From the NCBI GenBank assembly GCA_030848705.1, contig JAUIZM010000019.1, positions 1,364,001 through 1,428,000 on the forward strand: 64,000 nucleotides of DNA, written 5' to 3'. How positions within the stretch are numbered: position 1 is the stretch's first letter; every line of letters begins with the position of its first letter. This document shows positions 35,747-50,595 of the stretch, in pieces. The notes under the pieces are model-generated. The model was not told the DNA's origin. It was given only the letters and a program-made list of their open reading frames with translations, and did not search any database. The translations under genes were made by a program, and so were the position numbers. Source of the stretch: Heracleum sosnowskyi. Lineage: Eukaryota; Streptophyta; Magnoliopsida; Apiales; Apiaceae.

Positions 35747-35892
35747 ACAATAGGATTCAGAACACTTCTTTAACCTAGCTGAAAATGGAGAGGAAGGATG
35801 AGACTCCAAGGTACTGTTTACAATAGGATTCAGAACACTTCTTTAACCTAGCTGAAAATGGAGAGGAAGGATGAGACTCCAAGGTACTGTTT
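35747..35892 (+). repeat. Perfect 73-bp tandem duplication
   Basis: Units 35747-35819 and 35820-35892 appear identical, so this is recent. Each contains ATGGAGAGGAAGGATGAG followed by CCAAG-GTACTG, which could be read as a tiny exon and donor, but no gene is recognised. Confidence 0.9.
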
Positions 35893-36242
35893 CTTTATTG
35901 AGTTTATAATGGATTACGTACATAAAACTTATTAAAATTTTGTTGTTAAATGAGTTCAATGCTTGAGTGATATACATATAACTCATGAAACTATTTAGAA
36001 CTGTAAAAAAAATCTTTTTTTTTTCTTTTTTGAACAGTTATATGGAATCATCCCTTTCTTCTAGATGATCGAGCGATTTCATTATGGTATCAAGATTCGT
36101 CAATAAAAATTAGATAAAAGCATCAAATAGTTATATTTCAATATGAGCTTTTGACAGATGCGATTTCATCTTTGACGGATGATCACAATAAGTGGATTAG
36201 TGGTACAGGTTTTGGTCCAATCTTGGTTTTCAGTATAAAGGT
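35893..36242. other. Gene-free stretch
   Basis: AT-rich, nothing recognised. Confidence 0.4.
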
Positions 36243-36395
36243 TGGGTATCATGTTATTAAGGTTCGCTAAGGTGTTTTTTTAGGGCTGGGTATCATGTTA
36301 TTAAGGTTCGCTAAGGTTTTAAGATTCGCTAAGGTGTTATTAAGATTCTCTAAGGGGTTAAGATTCGCTAAGTTGTTAAGATTCATTAATGTGTT
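36243..36395. repeat. Small tandem repeat of 'ttaagattcgctaaggtg'
   Basis: The word (t)taag(a/g)ttcgctaag(g/t) occurs about seven times within 150 bp at irregular 16-30 bp spacing, including a duplicated 'gggtatcatgttattaagg' head. Non-coding. Confidence 0.75.
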
Positions 36396-37085
36396 CCATA
36401 GAATATATAGTACTCTATTATTTTTAATTGTTTTCTTATAAAATCTCCTACGTGTTCTCTCAAAGGTACTGGTTTTATGAATATTCTGATTTTTTAACAT
36501 AGGGGGCTTTTATGGTTTTGAGAATTCACCAGCTCAACTTCTAACATTTGTACTTTTATTTGTGGTAAAGGATTTTGTATGCCTTATATAAGGTTTGAGC
36601 TGTCAAGTGTTGATTTAAGTATATATTTTTGCAATAAGGATTTAAATGTTCGGATGAGCATGAAATCTTATACTAACAAATTTCTCTCGAACGTGTATAC
36701 TGTTCATCGTGTTCATCTGCATCCAAGCAGGAGTCATCCCTTTACTATAAGATCGAACTTGTAATCTGTGTCAAAGAGAAGGAATTATGGGACAAGAACA
36801 CCACAGATGATCATGCATGCTTAAGGCTGGTAAATATACAGAAGACCTCAAAGAGCTACCAAGTATATAGAGTATAGCAGAACGTTCGGAGAAGAGGAGA
36901 AAAAACTGTGTAAAAAATTATAAGGAAGCATGCAGGAAAGCAATGTACCAAGGTTCTGGAAATTGACACTAGACGTACCAAGATATTGTTTATTTAGTTA
37001 TTTACACCAACATTGTTGATCTTATCATTTTGGTGATTATGTGTCTCTGACATTAACTTTTGATCCATAAAAGACTGAAAGTAAC
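36396..37085. other. Gene-free stretch
   Basis: Only short chance frames; no domain, splice pattern or repeat family recognised. Confidence 0.4.
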
Positions 37086-37089
37086 TTGT

Positions 37090-38986
37090 AAGAGAGTTTC
37101 TTATTTTGATATGTTTTGTCCAAATTTTATTGGGTCTTTTTAGAAAATAAAATTTATGATTTTTTTGGGCTCTAATAAGTGTTCTTAAAGTAATTTAAAA
37201 TTTTAATGCCTTGAGAAAATACAAAAAGTGAATTTTTTTAAAAAATGACAATTCTTAGTTTTTTATAAGAAAAACATATGTGAAGAATGAACAATAATTT
37301 TTATTAAAAAAGTCCAAACTCTAAATTTAATACAAAAAAATGAATACGCTAATTTTTATAAAAAAAACAAATATTATAAACTATACATTATTAAGAATAT
37401 TACTCTTAAACAGTTAAGAGAATCTCGTAAAATTTAAAAAATTTACATATTTTGTAAAAAAGACAATTATGAATTTCATTATATTAAAATAACATACAAT
37501 TTAAAAATATACTCTCAAAAACTTAAGGGCATATTAAAATACTTAAGAGAATCTTAATAAAATCTTAATGTGCCTTTTCCTTCACAATAATTGGAAAATA
37601 AAATCTCTATTTACTAAATTATATTAAAAACATTATACATTAACTTGTTTAATGAATTGAAAGATTAAAAACCTTAAACTATTAAAATATTAAGATAAAT
37701 TGTACTAAAACACTTAACAGAATCTAGTATTTGTTTTTTGTTTTATAAACGATCATAGTGAATTTCATTTTTTCAAAATAAGGTATTTTCTTAAAATTAC
37801 TCTAAAACACTTAAGCGAATCTTTAAAATGTTGTTAATACATATTTTTTATGATATCTAAATTTTAGAAATTCCTATACAATAGTAAAAAAATTAAATTT
37901 TTATATATTTTGCAAAAATACAATAGTGAATTTTATTATATTATATTAACATACATCCTCAAAATCTTGTCTGAGGTACTTAACCGAATCTTATAAAATT
38001 TTAATAAACTCTTAAAGTGCCTTACATTTAAAAATAATTGAAAAAATATAATCTTTATTTATTAAATAATCTTATAAAGTAATATGTTAACTTATTTAAT
38101 ACATAAAAGTACTAAAGACCCCAAACTATTAAAAATATTCTACTAAAACACTTAAGAGAATCTCCTAAAAAAATATGCATTTTTTAATTTTTGTAAATGA
38201 TCATATTGAATTTCATTTTTTTCAAAATAAGATACTTTCTCAAAATTAGTGTGAAACACTTCCTTAGATCTTTAACATACTTTTTGTACGTCTTTTATGA
38301 TGTCTTTTATGATATCTGAATTTTATAATGCATTTACTAAACTTACAATAAACATTAAATAAATAAGAAACTAACCTTATAAAAAAAAGTCCAAACTTCA
38401 AATCTAATATAAAAAAAATGAATACGCCAATTTCTTTTATAAAAAAACAAATATTTTAAACCGTACATTATTCAGAATATTACTCTTAAACAGAATTTCA
38501 TAAAAATTTAATTTTTTTACATATTTTGTAAAAAGGACCATAATGAATTTCATTATATTAAAATAACATACAATTTTAAAATCTATTCTCAAACAACATT
38601 TTCCTTAAGAACAATTGACACATAAAATCTCTATTTACTAAATATTATTATAAAAAAATCATACGTTAACTTGTTTAAAGAGTTGAAAGATTAAAAACTT
38701 CAAAATATTAAAATATTAAGATAAATTGTACTAAAATACTTAACAAAATCTAGTTTTTTATTCTTTTTGTAAACGATCATATTGAATTTTTTGTAATCTC
38801 TTCAACACTTAATAGAATCTCGTAAAAATTATTTTTTTAATGTTTTGCAAAAGATAATAGTGAAATTTATTGCATTAAAATAACACACAATCTTACAACA
38901 CTTAAGATAATCTTAATTGAAATATTTTAATATTAATTATTTTATTAATTAAATATTTAAATTATTTAAATTATTTATTAAAAATA
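37090..38986. repeat. Left arm: array of the CACTTAAGAGAATCT word
   Basis: Variants of cacttaagagaatct occur near 37411, 37541, 37711, 37809, 37975, 38149, 38736, 38806 and 38899. Longer similarity shows diverged units: 'tttgtaaacgatcatattgaattt' near 37743, 38191 and 38765, and 'aagtccaaact...aatacg' near 37310 and 38385. It behaves like a degenerate tandem repeat of about 0.45-0.6 kb. The same word recurs in reverse complement at 41712-43330, on the far side of the CACTA insertion. Confidence 0.7.
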
Positions 38987-39639
38987 TTCACTACTAGAAA
39001 ACAGTCAATAGACATCAGCTAAAAACCGATGTCTGCCAATTTTTCAACCGATGTCTTGGTGGGTGTAGAGAAAGGTCCAAGTCTTTAACATCGGTTTTAA
39101 GCCGATGTCTTAAGTACCTTTTGACATCGTTTTTTGGCAACCAACTGATGTATATACATATAAATGGCATCAGTCAGTAACTGATGTCTAAGATAACAAC
39201 GACTACAGTCAGTAACTGATGTCTAATATAATAAAGAATACAGTTTATAACTGATGTCTAAGATAGCTAATACAATCAATAACTGATGTCTAAGACAACA
39301 AAGACATCAGTTGCAGATTTTGTTACAAAGAAAAAGCGATGTTACTGTGTTTAAATTACATCAGTTTGTTTATTTTATTCCATGCAACTGATGTATAATG
39401 GAATACCATTTTAGTACCATAAAATACCAAATCCATGCCAAAAAAACAAGAACAAACTATGACAAAAACCATTCAACCAATTCAACAAACTATACCAAAT
39501 TCAACAAAAACCATCCAACAAAAATAAAGGCACCTAGCCATAATTTCATCCGCCTATACCTTTCTAAAAAAGAGTCAATCAAAGATAATTAATTACAGAA
39601 GGGCTAAGCAGTCACATAGTATGAAACTATGAATACCAT

Positions 39640-39896
39640 GTTTCGGAAAAACTGTTTCCCAGAAAGATGACTCCATTGCCTTTTGATTTGCTTCAATGCA
39701 TTTGGTATGATCGTGCAGAAACTTCTCCCCTGCAATATTAAATTCCTCTTTTGCTGCACTTTTTTTCTTAGTGGAGACACTAGGATGAAGGGATGACTTG
39801 TTTGTGATGTCATTTAAAGCTTTACGACTTCCGAGAACTTGACCTTTCTTGGTAGTTGGTTTAGAACTCTTTATTGTTCCTTCAGTTCCTTTTTCT
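39640..39896 (-). pseudogene. Captured exon resembling plant PATRONUS/securin-like gene
   Basis: The minus-strand frame after a TTTGCAG acceptor-like site (about 39897) contains GSRKALNDITNKS, a typical destruction-box (RxxL) region, then a Lys/Ser stretch and EKFLHDHTKCIE. I associate this combination with plant PATRONUS-type cohesion protectors from memory; it should be tested by search. The frame runs to a stop at 39593, but the tail after PKHG looks non-genic. It is a fragment inside the CACTA element, probably not functional. Confidence 0.5.
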
Positions 39897-40653
39897 GCAA
39901 AGTGCCTAAAGATTAACAAACTATTTTCCATACAAATTGTAAAGGTGACAGCATCATAAATGATTCTGAAGCCAAAGATTCTCATTCCATATGGAGTATA
40001 AGAAAAAATATCACATATATCAGATTTCTGAGAACCTGTATAGAGATTTAACATATATCATGTGTGCAATATGTGTTTAGTTTGTGTAAAAATAATTTCC
40101 AGCAGAAATAAGCAAGTGATAACATTTGTAACAGAAACAATAAGCAAGTGATAACATTTGTAACAGAACCCAAATCTGTGCTTCCTTACAAGGAGCACAG
40201 ATTACTACATGTGTTCATGCTGTTCACATAATCATGGAACAAATCTTCTAAGAAAATGCTTAGTACGACCAAGAATTTACAGCTACTTAAGTAGCACTCT
40301 TAGACAACCAACTCTTTCATTAACATAAATGGTCAAACAACACAAAGCACAAATTCTAGACATATAACCTAAATACTCTTACACTGTTACAAGAAATATA
40401 GATTAGGTTTCATGTTAATAGGGAAAGGGAGAAGGGTAAATGTTCTTTCAACAATTTCGTACACTTATTGAGAAAAAGAAAACAGGGTCAGCTTACATGG
40501 AATTTGTCATCCCCAAAGAGGAACAAGGCCCTTGTAAAGCCTGGAAAAAAAAATAGTCATATGATGAGTACACTGTAGTACAATGTATTCAATCAATGTA
40601 TTCATTATAACATCATACCTCTGACTTTGGGAAACCATCAATGTATTCATTAT

Positions 40654-40809
40654 AGCAGATGCAGAGCCAGCAAGGTAGATCAGTGTTTTGTACTTAGCAG
40701 CATACTCTGGACCAGCAATGTCTGAGTAGTATTTCTTGAAAAATTCATAAAACCCAAACTTTCAAGCACCCTGTGAACTGTAACCAAGCAGAGTTGGCAC
40801 CCAACCCTT
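40654..40809 (-). pseudogene. Captured fragment of a mitochondrial phosphate carrier gene
   Basis: 52 codons on minus read GWVPTLLGYSSQGA, a TGA stop, KFGFYEFFKKYYSD, then AGPEYAAKYKTLIYLAG and SASA. I recognise this as the middle of the plant mitochondrial phosphate carrier (PHT3/MPT family). The conserved Cys after QGA is a TGA here. Similarity stops abruptly after SASA at a short repeat 'caatgtattcattata' that occurs twice nearby (about 40600 and 40640). The upstream edge has a TTTCAAG acceptor-like site. Non-functional fragment. Confidence 0.8.
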
Positions 40810-40906
40810 GAAATGAAATGACACCATATTTTATTCAATAATCAAACACATGGTGGGCATCAACAAAAACACATAAAATTTCAAGAAAATCAAGAAAATC
40901 ACAAAC

Positions 40907-40984
40907 CTGAAAATCAGTTGAATGATTTTCACTATGCCAAGCTCTTCTAACACACTCATAAGGTTTAGGACGAGGTCTAGGCAT
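40907..40984 (-). pseudogene. Captured first exon of a conserved plant gene (MPRP... start)
   Basis: The ATG on minus opens MPRPRPKPYECVRRAWHS and continues for 26 codons to CAG, followed by GTTTGT. The MPRPGPRPYECVRRAWHS-type start is one I recall from a conserved plant protein of unknown function. CT-rich leader-like sequence lies upstream. From CAG the frame would splice in phase to the phosphate-carrier fragment. Confidence 0.6.
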
Positions 40985-41099
40985 CTAATCAATTGGTAAT
41001 TTGTCAAAATCGCCAATTAATATGTTCAAAAAACTGAAATCAAACAACACAAATAAAATGTCAAAGTAAATTTGAAATACACTTACAAATTAGAACCCG

Positions 41100-41400
41100 A
41101 TTCGTGTTATAGGGCTCAATTAGAACTTGTATAGGCTTTCAGAGTATCGTCTTCTAGAGATTCAAAAATCAATTGTTCAAATTAAGGTTGCATGAAATGT
41201 GTTTCTCGATTTAGGGCTTCTATGCTAGTAGCTCGAATTAGGACAATGAATGTGAAGGTATGTGTGATTGAGAGAGACGGAAGAAAGAACGGTGAGAGAC
41301 TGGAGAGGGACAAATAGAAGAGAAAGGGGTTCTTCAGTTCGAGAGAGAGAGGTGAGGTCAAGAGAGGGGGTGTTTTTTCACTTTAATTAGGTTTTGTTTC
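41100..41400 (-). promoter_or_regulatory. CT-rich leader-like region inside the CACTA element
   Basis: On minus this is a pyrimidine-rich stretch with many CTCTC words ('cctctctctctcgaactg' near 41350), like the 5' leader of a plant gene, placed upstream of the captured ATG exon. It may have been captured with that exon. Expression is not shown. Confidence 0.4.
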
Positions 41401-41711
41401 ATTTAAATTTTTACTTTTGTATGATTTAGAGGAGAGGTGTACAACAACTCAAAAAAAACGGGGGAAGAAAAATTGGCAAAGAGGGGGAAATTGTAGAGGG
41501 AAAACATTTAGTATAAGGGGGGAAGTATTAGCGGGTGTTTAAATTTTTTGAAGACAACGTTATTACATCGGTTCAGATATAATCTGATGTTATAACAATA
41601 CAAAGACATCAGTTATTTAGAAACTGATGTTAATTAGGATCTTTAACATCGGTGACCCCAACAACCGATGTTATATGGGCGATGTCTATTGACCCTTTTC
41701 TAGTAGTGATT

Positions 41712-43330
41712 TTAATTAATATTTTCCTAAGTGTTTCATTAAACAAAATTTAATTATTAAAGAAAAAATACTTCTGTGAAAAATTATTTTTATGACTAGA
41801 CTAGATTCTTTTAAGTGTTTCACTAAAAGAATATCAATAATTTAAAATAACATTCTGGTGTCATTTGTAGAACAGACAAGATTTTCTTAAATGTTTCACA
41901 CAATTTTAATAAATTTAATTTTTTTGTAAGTTTTTTTATATTCACTCAAATGTTATGTTATAAACATTTTATTATATACTATTAAATTTTACAAAGTATA
42001 CTTATAATTGGTTATTAACTTTTCATTTTTTTACAAAACTTTGATTGTGTTAATATATATTTTCAGAGTTTTATATTAGACTGATATATTCTTCAAAAGA
42101 AATAAAATAATACGATTTTTTATGTCTTTTGGTTAGATTTCTATATATGTGTTTTACATAGATTCTATTTAAGTGCTTCATCAAAAAAAATATTGATTAC
42201 AAACTTACTTTTTGTAAACAAACTCTTTTTAGGATTAGATGAGAGATTCTATTAGATGTTTTGTTAACAAAATAATAATTTTTTTAAATAGTGCATTTCT
42301 ATGACGAGAAGAGATTCTTAAATATTTCACCTAAATTTAATATAAAAAAAAATTGCCACATTTCTTTATTTGCTTCAGTGTTTTTGTGTAATTAAATTAT
42401 ACCATATTTCATTAAATTTTACAAATTTTAGTTATAACTAGTTGTCAAGTTACATTATTTACAAAATTTCAACAGTGCCAACAAATTTTTCAATCACTAG
42501 ACAAGATTCTCTTATGTTATACACTAGACAAGTTATAACTAGTTGTTGCTTGTGCTATGTTCGGTTAGATTATAAAAATTATTTTATAATAAATGAATTA
42601 ATGAGATTATCATTTTTTGTCAACAAAAAATTCTACAACGAGTAAGGAGTCTATTAAATGTTTGAAAGATTTTCTTAATTGTTTTATTTAAAATTTATTG
42701 ATTATTTAAAATACTTTCTTTTGTCACCCAAATTTTCTATTATGATAGGAGATTTTCTTAAGTGTTTCACATAAGTTTAAGAATTTTGTTGTACATCATT
42801 TCTTTTAGAAAATTATAATAGTGTTGATGCATTTTTCAAAATTTTATATCTTTGTATATATGGAATCAAATAATTAAATGAAAAGGAATGTAATCTAAAA
42901 TAATATCTATTAAAAATATAATTTTTAAATAAGATCTACTTTAAATTTATACTTTAGCCCCCAACACAACGGATATAACAGAACCTTAAAATGTAATGTA
43001 AGTACATAATACTTTAAAGAATATTTTATATGTAATTTTTAAAATATCACTCGAGAAAAATATTAGAAAATCTCTAATCTGTAATATGAAAGATATAAAT
43101 CTAGCACAAATACTAACTAAGGAAAGTTTCAGCGGACTAGTATGGTGAATCAAATGCTCCAAAAAAACAGCAGTGACAAACATGTGTATAGCGTGATGCA
43201 ATTGTAATAATTGATTAACATAACCTTTTTTATTAAGATTCTAGTAAGTGTTTTAACCATATTTAACATTATTTATTTTGAATTTAGATTCTATTACATG
43301 TTTTGTAAGTATTTGAAATAACAACTTCTT
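41712..43330. repeat. Right arm: inverted array of the same word
   Basis: gattct(c/t)ttaagtgttt variants occur near 41803, 41881, 42161, 42244, 42310, 42750, 43217 and 43285, i.e. the reverse complement of the left-arm word. With 37090-38986 this suggests one large element or foldback with subterminal repeats, opened by the CACTA insertion. The outer ends are not resolved. Confidence 0.6.
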
Positions 43331-46666
<3,336 letters not shown>

Positions 46667-46760
46667 CTAGCGGCCCGTGCCTTGCACGGATTTTTGTGCT
46701 AGTTACTTATTTAACCGACATATAAAGTCTATTTTTTAACTAATGATAGGGTTAGCCATG
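46667..46760 (-). mobile_element. Helitron-like 3' end
   Basis: CTAG (46667-46670) and hairpin CCGTGC-ctt-GCACGG (46675-46689) in the same arrangement as at 400 and 21616. The base after CTAG on minus is C rather than the expected T. The other end was not found. Confidence 0.4.
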
Positions 46761-47084
46761 ATTCAAATAGTTTAGATTTAGGTAGATGGTGGTGCTCGGA
46801 TTATTTCAAAGTCCGTATCCCTTTTTCGCAACTGTTTGCACAGATTAATCTTTAGGTCCTTTCCATAATATTGGCTTGTTTGTTTGTTAATACTCTGGAG
46901 TGTAAGCTGGGTAAGGTAAGGCACTCAAGTCTCCAGTTATATTCTTTACTCTTTATGAATCCTTTCTGTACCCTGTTTGGACAATCTCTTTACTAAGTTA
47001 AACACTCTTGAATCCATTCGAGCTTAAATTCTAAGCACGCTAATTATTATATGTGTAATGTAGCCTTATAAAAAGATTACGTAA

Positions 47085-47285
47085 CACTACAAGAAAAACG
47101 TAATCAGACAACACTGATCACATAACGCTTGGTCGAAAAAGTGTTGCTCAGAATTAACCGACAACGGTTATTTTTCAACCTCGAAAAAGTATTGTCTAAT
47201 CCAGGTTGATTACAACGGTTTAAAAACCATTATCTAGAAAATTGAATTAGACAAGGGTATTACAGTGTCGGTTTGATTTGCCTTG
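47085..47285 (+). mobile_element. Isolated CACTA terminus
   Basis: CACTACAAGAAAAACG at 47085 followed by subterminal words 'acaac(a/g)' and 'caacggtt'. No matching opposite end is present, so it is a fragment. Confidence 0.6.
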
Positions 47286-47512
47286 GCAAAATTAGTTTTA
47301 AATCTTCTGTAAATTTTAAATTAGTTTCATTCAATTGGTTAATCTTGTAAGTCAACAAAAAAAAATGTTTGGAATAGGTCACTCGGATCATATCAGATAT
47401 ATGTGTTTCATATCATGGTTTGTCTTGTGACAATTATACCAAACTGAGTGGGGAATTAACCTTAAAATGCTTATAGTCATGTCAGATATGTAAGCATTTC
47501 TCAGCTAGTTTA

Positions 47513-47710
47513 TGTACAGTGGGTGTCAACCCAAGTCCCAAATTGATAAGATAAAAAAAATTATCTGGAATATAAGCAGCCAAAAACAACTCCATTAGTA
47601 TGAGACCTTTTGGGAGGAGCCAAAAAACAAATTCGTGCGGGCTTGACCACGGTTCAGAACTGACAATATCATACTAATGTGAAGTTAACGGATGTTGCAC
47701 GGCTCAGACA
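47513..47710 (+). repeat. Solo LTR of the same TRIM family
   Basis: It is the reverse complement of the TRIM LTRs at 30.3-30.9 kb, diverged, from TGTACAGTGGGTGTCAACCC to GGCTCAGACA (198 bp). No second LTR, interior or clean target duplication is seen. Confidence 0.75.
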
Positions 47711-48392
47711 TTGTACTAGTTTTTGTGGTACTTGATTTTCATTTTTGTCAAACTAATTTTAATTTATTTAGTTTTCATCACGACCTGCACTGATCAGAAG
47801 ACATTGACTTTAGCAGAGAGTAATAATCTATGTCTTGGAGTTATTGGAAACACGTTGTAGTCTCAGGGCTCAGGCTGTCTCAGCCCAATCATTCCTACTA
47901 TAAGTCATGCAAGTTACGAAAGAAATTGCACCCATCAGTCATCAACCTTCTGAATTATATAGAATTATTGATAAAATGAAACGAGGTCACAGAAACAAAA
48001 TTTAATGCATTATTATACTTTCGAAATCTTCACCTAAACAATCCAACCATCGACATAAGCACTCTTCCTGGTATACAGTAAGTGTATCATCATTTCCATT
48101 AAAATGTTGTCTTGATGTCAAGGGTAATCGAACTATTTGCTTATGTAAAATGCTTATGGATTAAAAAGCGTGGATTAAAAAGGGTTAGTATCACATTCTT
48201 CATCATATAACTACCAAAATATCAAATTTATCACCGACAAATTTAAGATCTGAAATTAGCAATTTTTAAGGCGGAATTGTTGATTTTCGATAATAAATTT
48301 GAGATTTGGTTAGCTTACCACCAACTTAAAAATGGTCAATTTGAAACCCCAAATTTATCGGTGGTAAATTTAAAACTTTTCTAATTATATAC
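47711..48392. other. Gene-free stretch
   Basis: Nothing recognised apart from a short 'attaaaaagcgtggattaaaaagggtt' duplication near 48160. Confidence 0.4.
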
Positions 48393-48394
48393 TA

Positions 48395-48636
48395 CTCCCT
48401 CTGTCCCCCTGGGTTCTTTACATTGGGGGACGAGGGCTCGGCATGCATTTTAAGACTCCTATAAAGTATAGTTATGTATATTATTTTAAATTTTTTTTCT
48501 TTTGAATTAAAAATTTAATGTTTTAATTTTTATTCAAAAATAGAAAATTTTAAAAATAAGTTGTGGAACTATACTTTATACGAGTCTTAAAATACGCGAA
48601 AAAAAAATGTAAAGAAATGAGGGGGAACACAGGGAG
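48395..48636. mobile_element. Stowaway MITE
   Basis: CTCCCTCTGTCCCC ... GGGGGAACACAGGGAG with TA on both sides (242 bp). Internal arms 'aagactcctataaagtata' and 'actatactttatacgagtctt' also pair. Confidence 0.85.
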
Positions 48637-48638
48637 TA

Positions 48639-50595
48639 TCAAACTTGAAAATGCAGCCAGTTAGCCACTACTTAACTAGACTGAGTGAGGGGAGAAAATG
48701 TCCTAGAAATTCTAGGCTAGAATAAGAGGACCACAGGCATGGTAATAAAAGAAAATAGCCCATCTATAAAGTAGCTTATCCGCAAGTGCTTTTATTGTGT
48801 AGAAGCCCGTAATTAAAACCTGTTGGATACCCTATATCTGTGTCATGGACCATCATGGTCTAGTCCATTCCGTTTGGGAAGTTTTAAAGCCTAGAAAAAA
48901 GTTGACCTTTTTACTTCCGTGAGCCTGTAAATTCTTGAGATATGACTGAAATGATGTGCAGATATGTCATTTCATTGACAGCACTGGCCCCTTTTCTAAC
49001 ATGTCCTCTGCAGGCTCTGCCATATTAAATTTGCTTCAGAAGATCATGGTTTCTCATTTATTAGGCCTACTCTTCAATTTCTTTGAAAAAATGAAATTCA
49101 TGTATCTATGTTCAGTTCTAAAATTGGTGTTGTTGCTATTTATTATGTGCAATAGATACATAGAAAGACATTTTATTTTAACATCATCACTCTTCAATAG
49201 CATGAAAAGAAAAAAAATAACAAGAACAAAAAAAGAAAACCAAAAAACCGCAACTTAGATATTTTTCGACCGTAATAAGTACGGATAATAGATCACGACC
49301 GATGTTTTTATCGTTTTACATTACACTAATCTATAGAAGATGTAGTGCCTGTGAATTTGAGACATTGGTAAAATATCATGAAGGAGATTATTGAATGTTG
49401 AAACAATTTCTCGGTGATGAAATGGGAGGTAGGTTGGTTGCTTAGGCACATATAGCAATGAGTGAAACATGTGATGATGCAACTGACAATCACATTACAT
49501 GGGCTACATTGGCTTATATGTGATGTGATATTTTAGTCAATCACTTCACAGATCATCAGGCTTTTGTGTGTGTATATAATAAATCCACTACATGATCAAT
49601 AATATCATGACTTTGAAAATTTATTTGTTATTTGTATTTTAGTAATAACTAAATTTTAAATTGATTTTGCAGTTTTCTGTTAGTTTGTACATGTTCACTT
49701 TCTGGATTTTAAAGTTCCAAATGCATACATATTTACAAAGGCAATCAATAACTTGTAATTACATAATGTAGCCAAAAAAAGTACTTGTAATTACATGATT
49801 GTATGTCATTTTGAACTTGCAACTCTGTCATTTTTGAATTTGATTCTCGCTTATTCTAAACGAGAACCGATATAGTACTCAACAAACTTAAATTTTTTAC
49901 TAAAACTATATTATATCTATGTCATTATTCATACTTTCCGAAATACTAGAATTATAATGAAGACATGAACTACAACTCACCTTGTAAAAAATTACCTAAT
50001 GCCTAGTTCTTTTTATGATGATCTTGTGAAACATATTTATAACTTTTGATCATCTGATGAAATGGAATGGAGATTATAAAATTCTTCTCCATGAGATGAA
50101 TTAAGAATAAAATTGTAGTAGCAAATAAAATTACCTAATTTTCGAGTCACAAAAATATTGGTAGAATAAAAAAACATACCCTTCATTTGATTAGCAAAAA
50201 GGAAGGAAAAAACCCAGATTTCAAATCTTCAATCATCATATTAAGCATTTTACAAATAGATTTAAAAAATCCTTCAATAATATGTCCCAAAACAAAACAA
50301 TTATAATATAAATAAAACCAAGAAATCTTGATACTTGAGGATAGAGAAGCCATGCTATGTACCAACCATGCATGTGAAACTGCTGTTGGCAACTAACTTT
50401 TGCATAGGTACCACTTATTTGCAACAAATAGACACCAGCCTTTTCTCCTTCAATTATCCCAGAAAATACCTTACATTGTAATGCATTTAATGGCAACACA
50501 GAAGACAGAACTAATTCTTTCTAGATGAAGATTAATCACTCCACTTGACCATAACCAAAACATGAACTCTTCCAAACTTAATTAATTTCCTTGAA
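48639..50595. other. Gene-free stretch downstream of the ZF-HD gene
   Basis: No supported gene; frames such as 48956-49258 are AT-rich and low-complexity. 50150-50595 presumably includes the 3' region of the ZF-HD transcript. Confidence 0.4.

Larger units (their letters stand above)
38990..41708 (-). mobile_element. Non-autonomous CACTA element with captured gene fragments
   Basis: Ends CACTACTAGAAAA (38990) and CTAGTAGTG (to 41708), with the 3-bp target duplication ATT on both sides (38987-38989, 41709-41711). Subterminal regions repeat 'aaccgatgt' and 'aactgatgtct' many times, as CACTA transposase-binding regions do. 2,719 bp, no transposase. The interior carries minus-strand host-gene pieces (listed separately), making it a Pack-CACTA type element. 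Confidence 0.9.

Noticed and set aside
38990..41708. Autonomous CACTA transposon
   Set aside because: No transposase-like frame; the interior is host-gene pieces.
48956..49258. 100-codon frame as a gene
   Set aside because: Hydrophobic then Lys-rich translation of AT-rich DNA without family resemblance.
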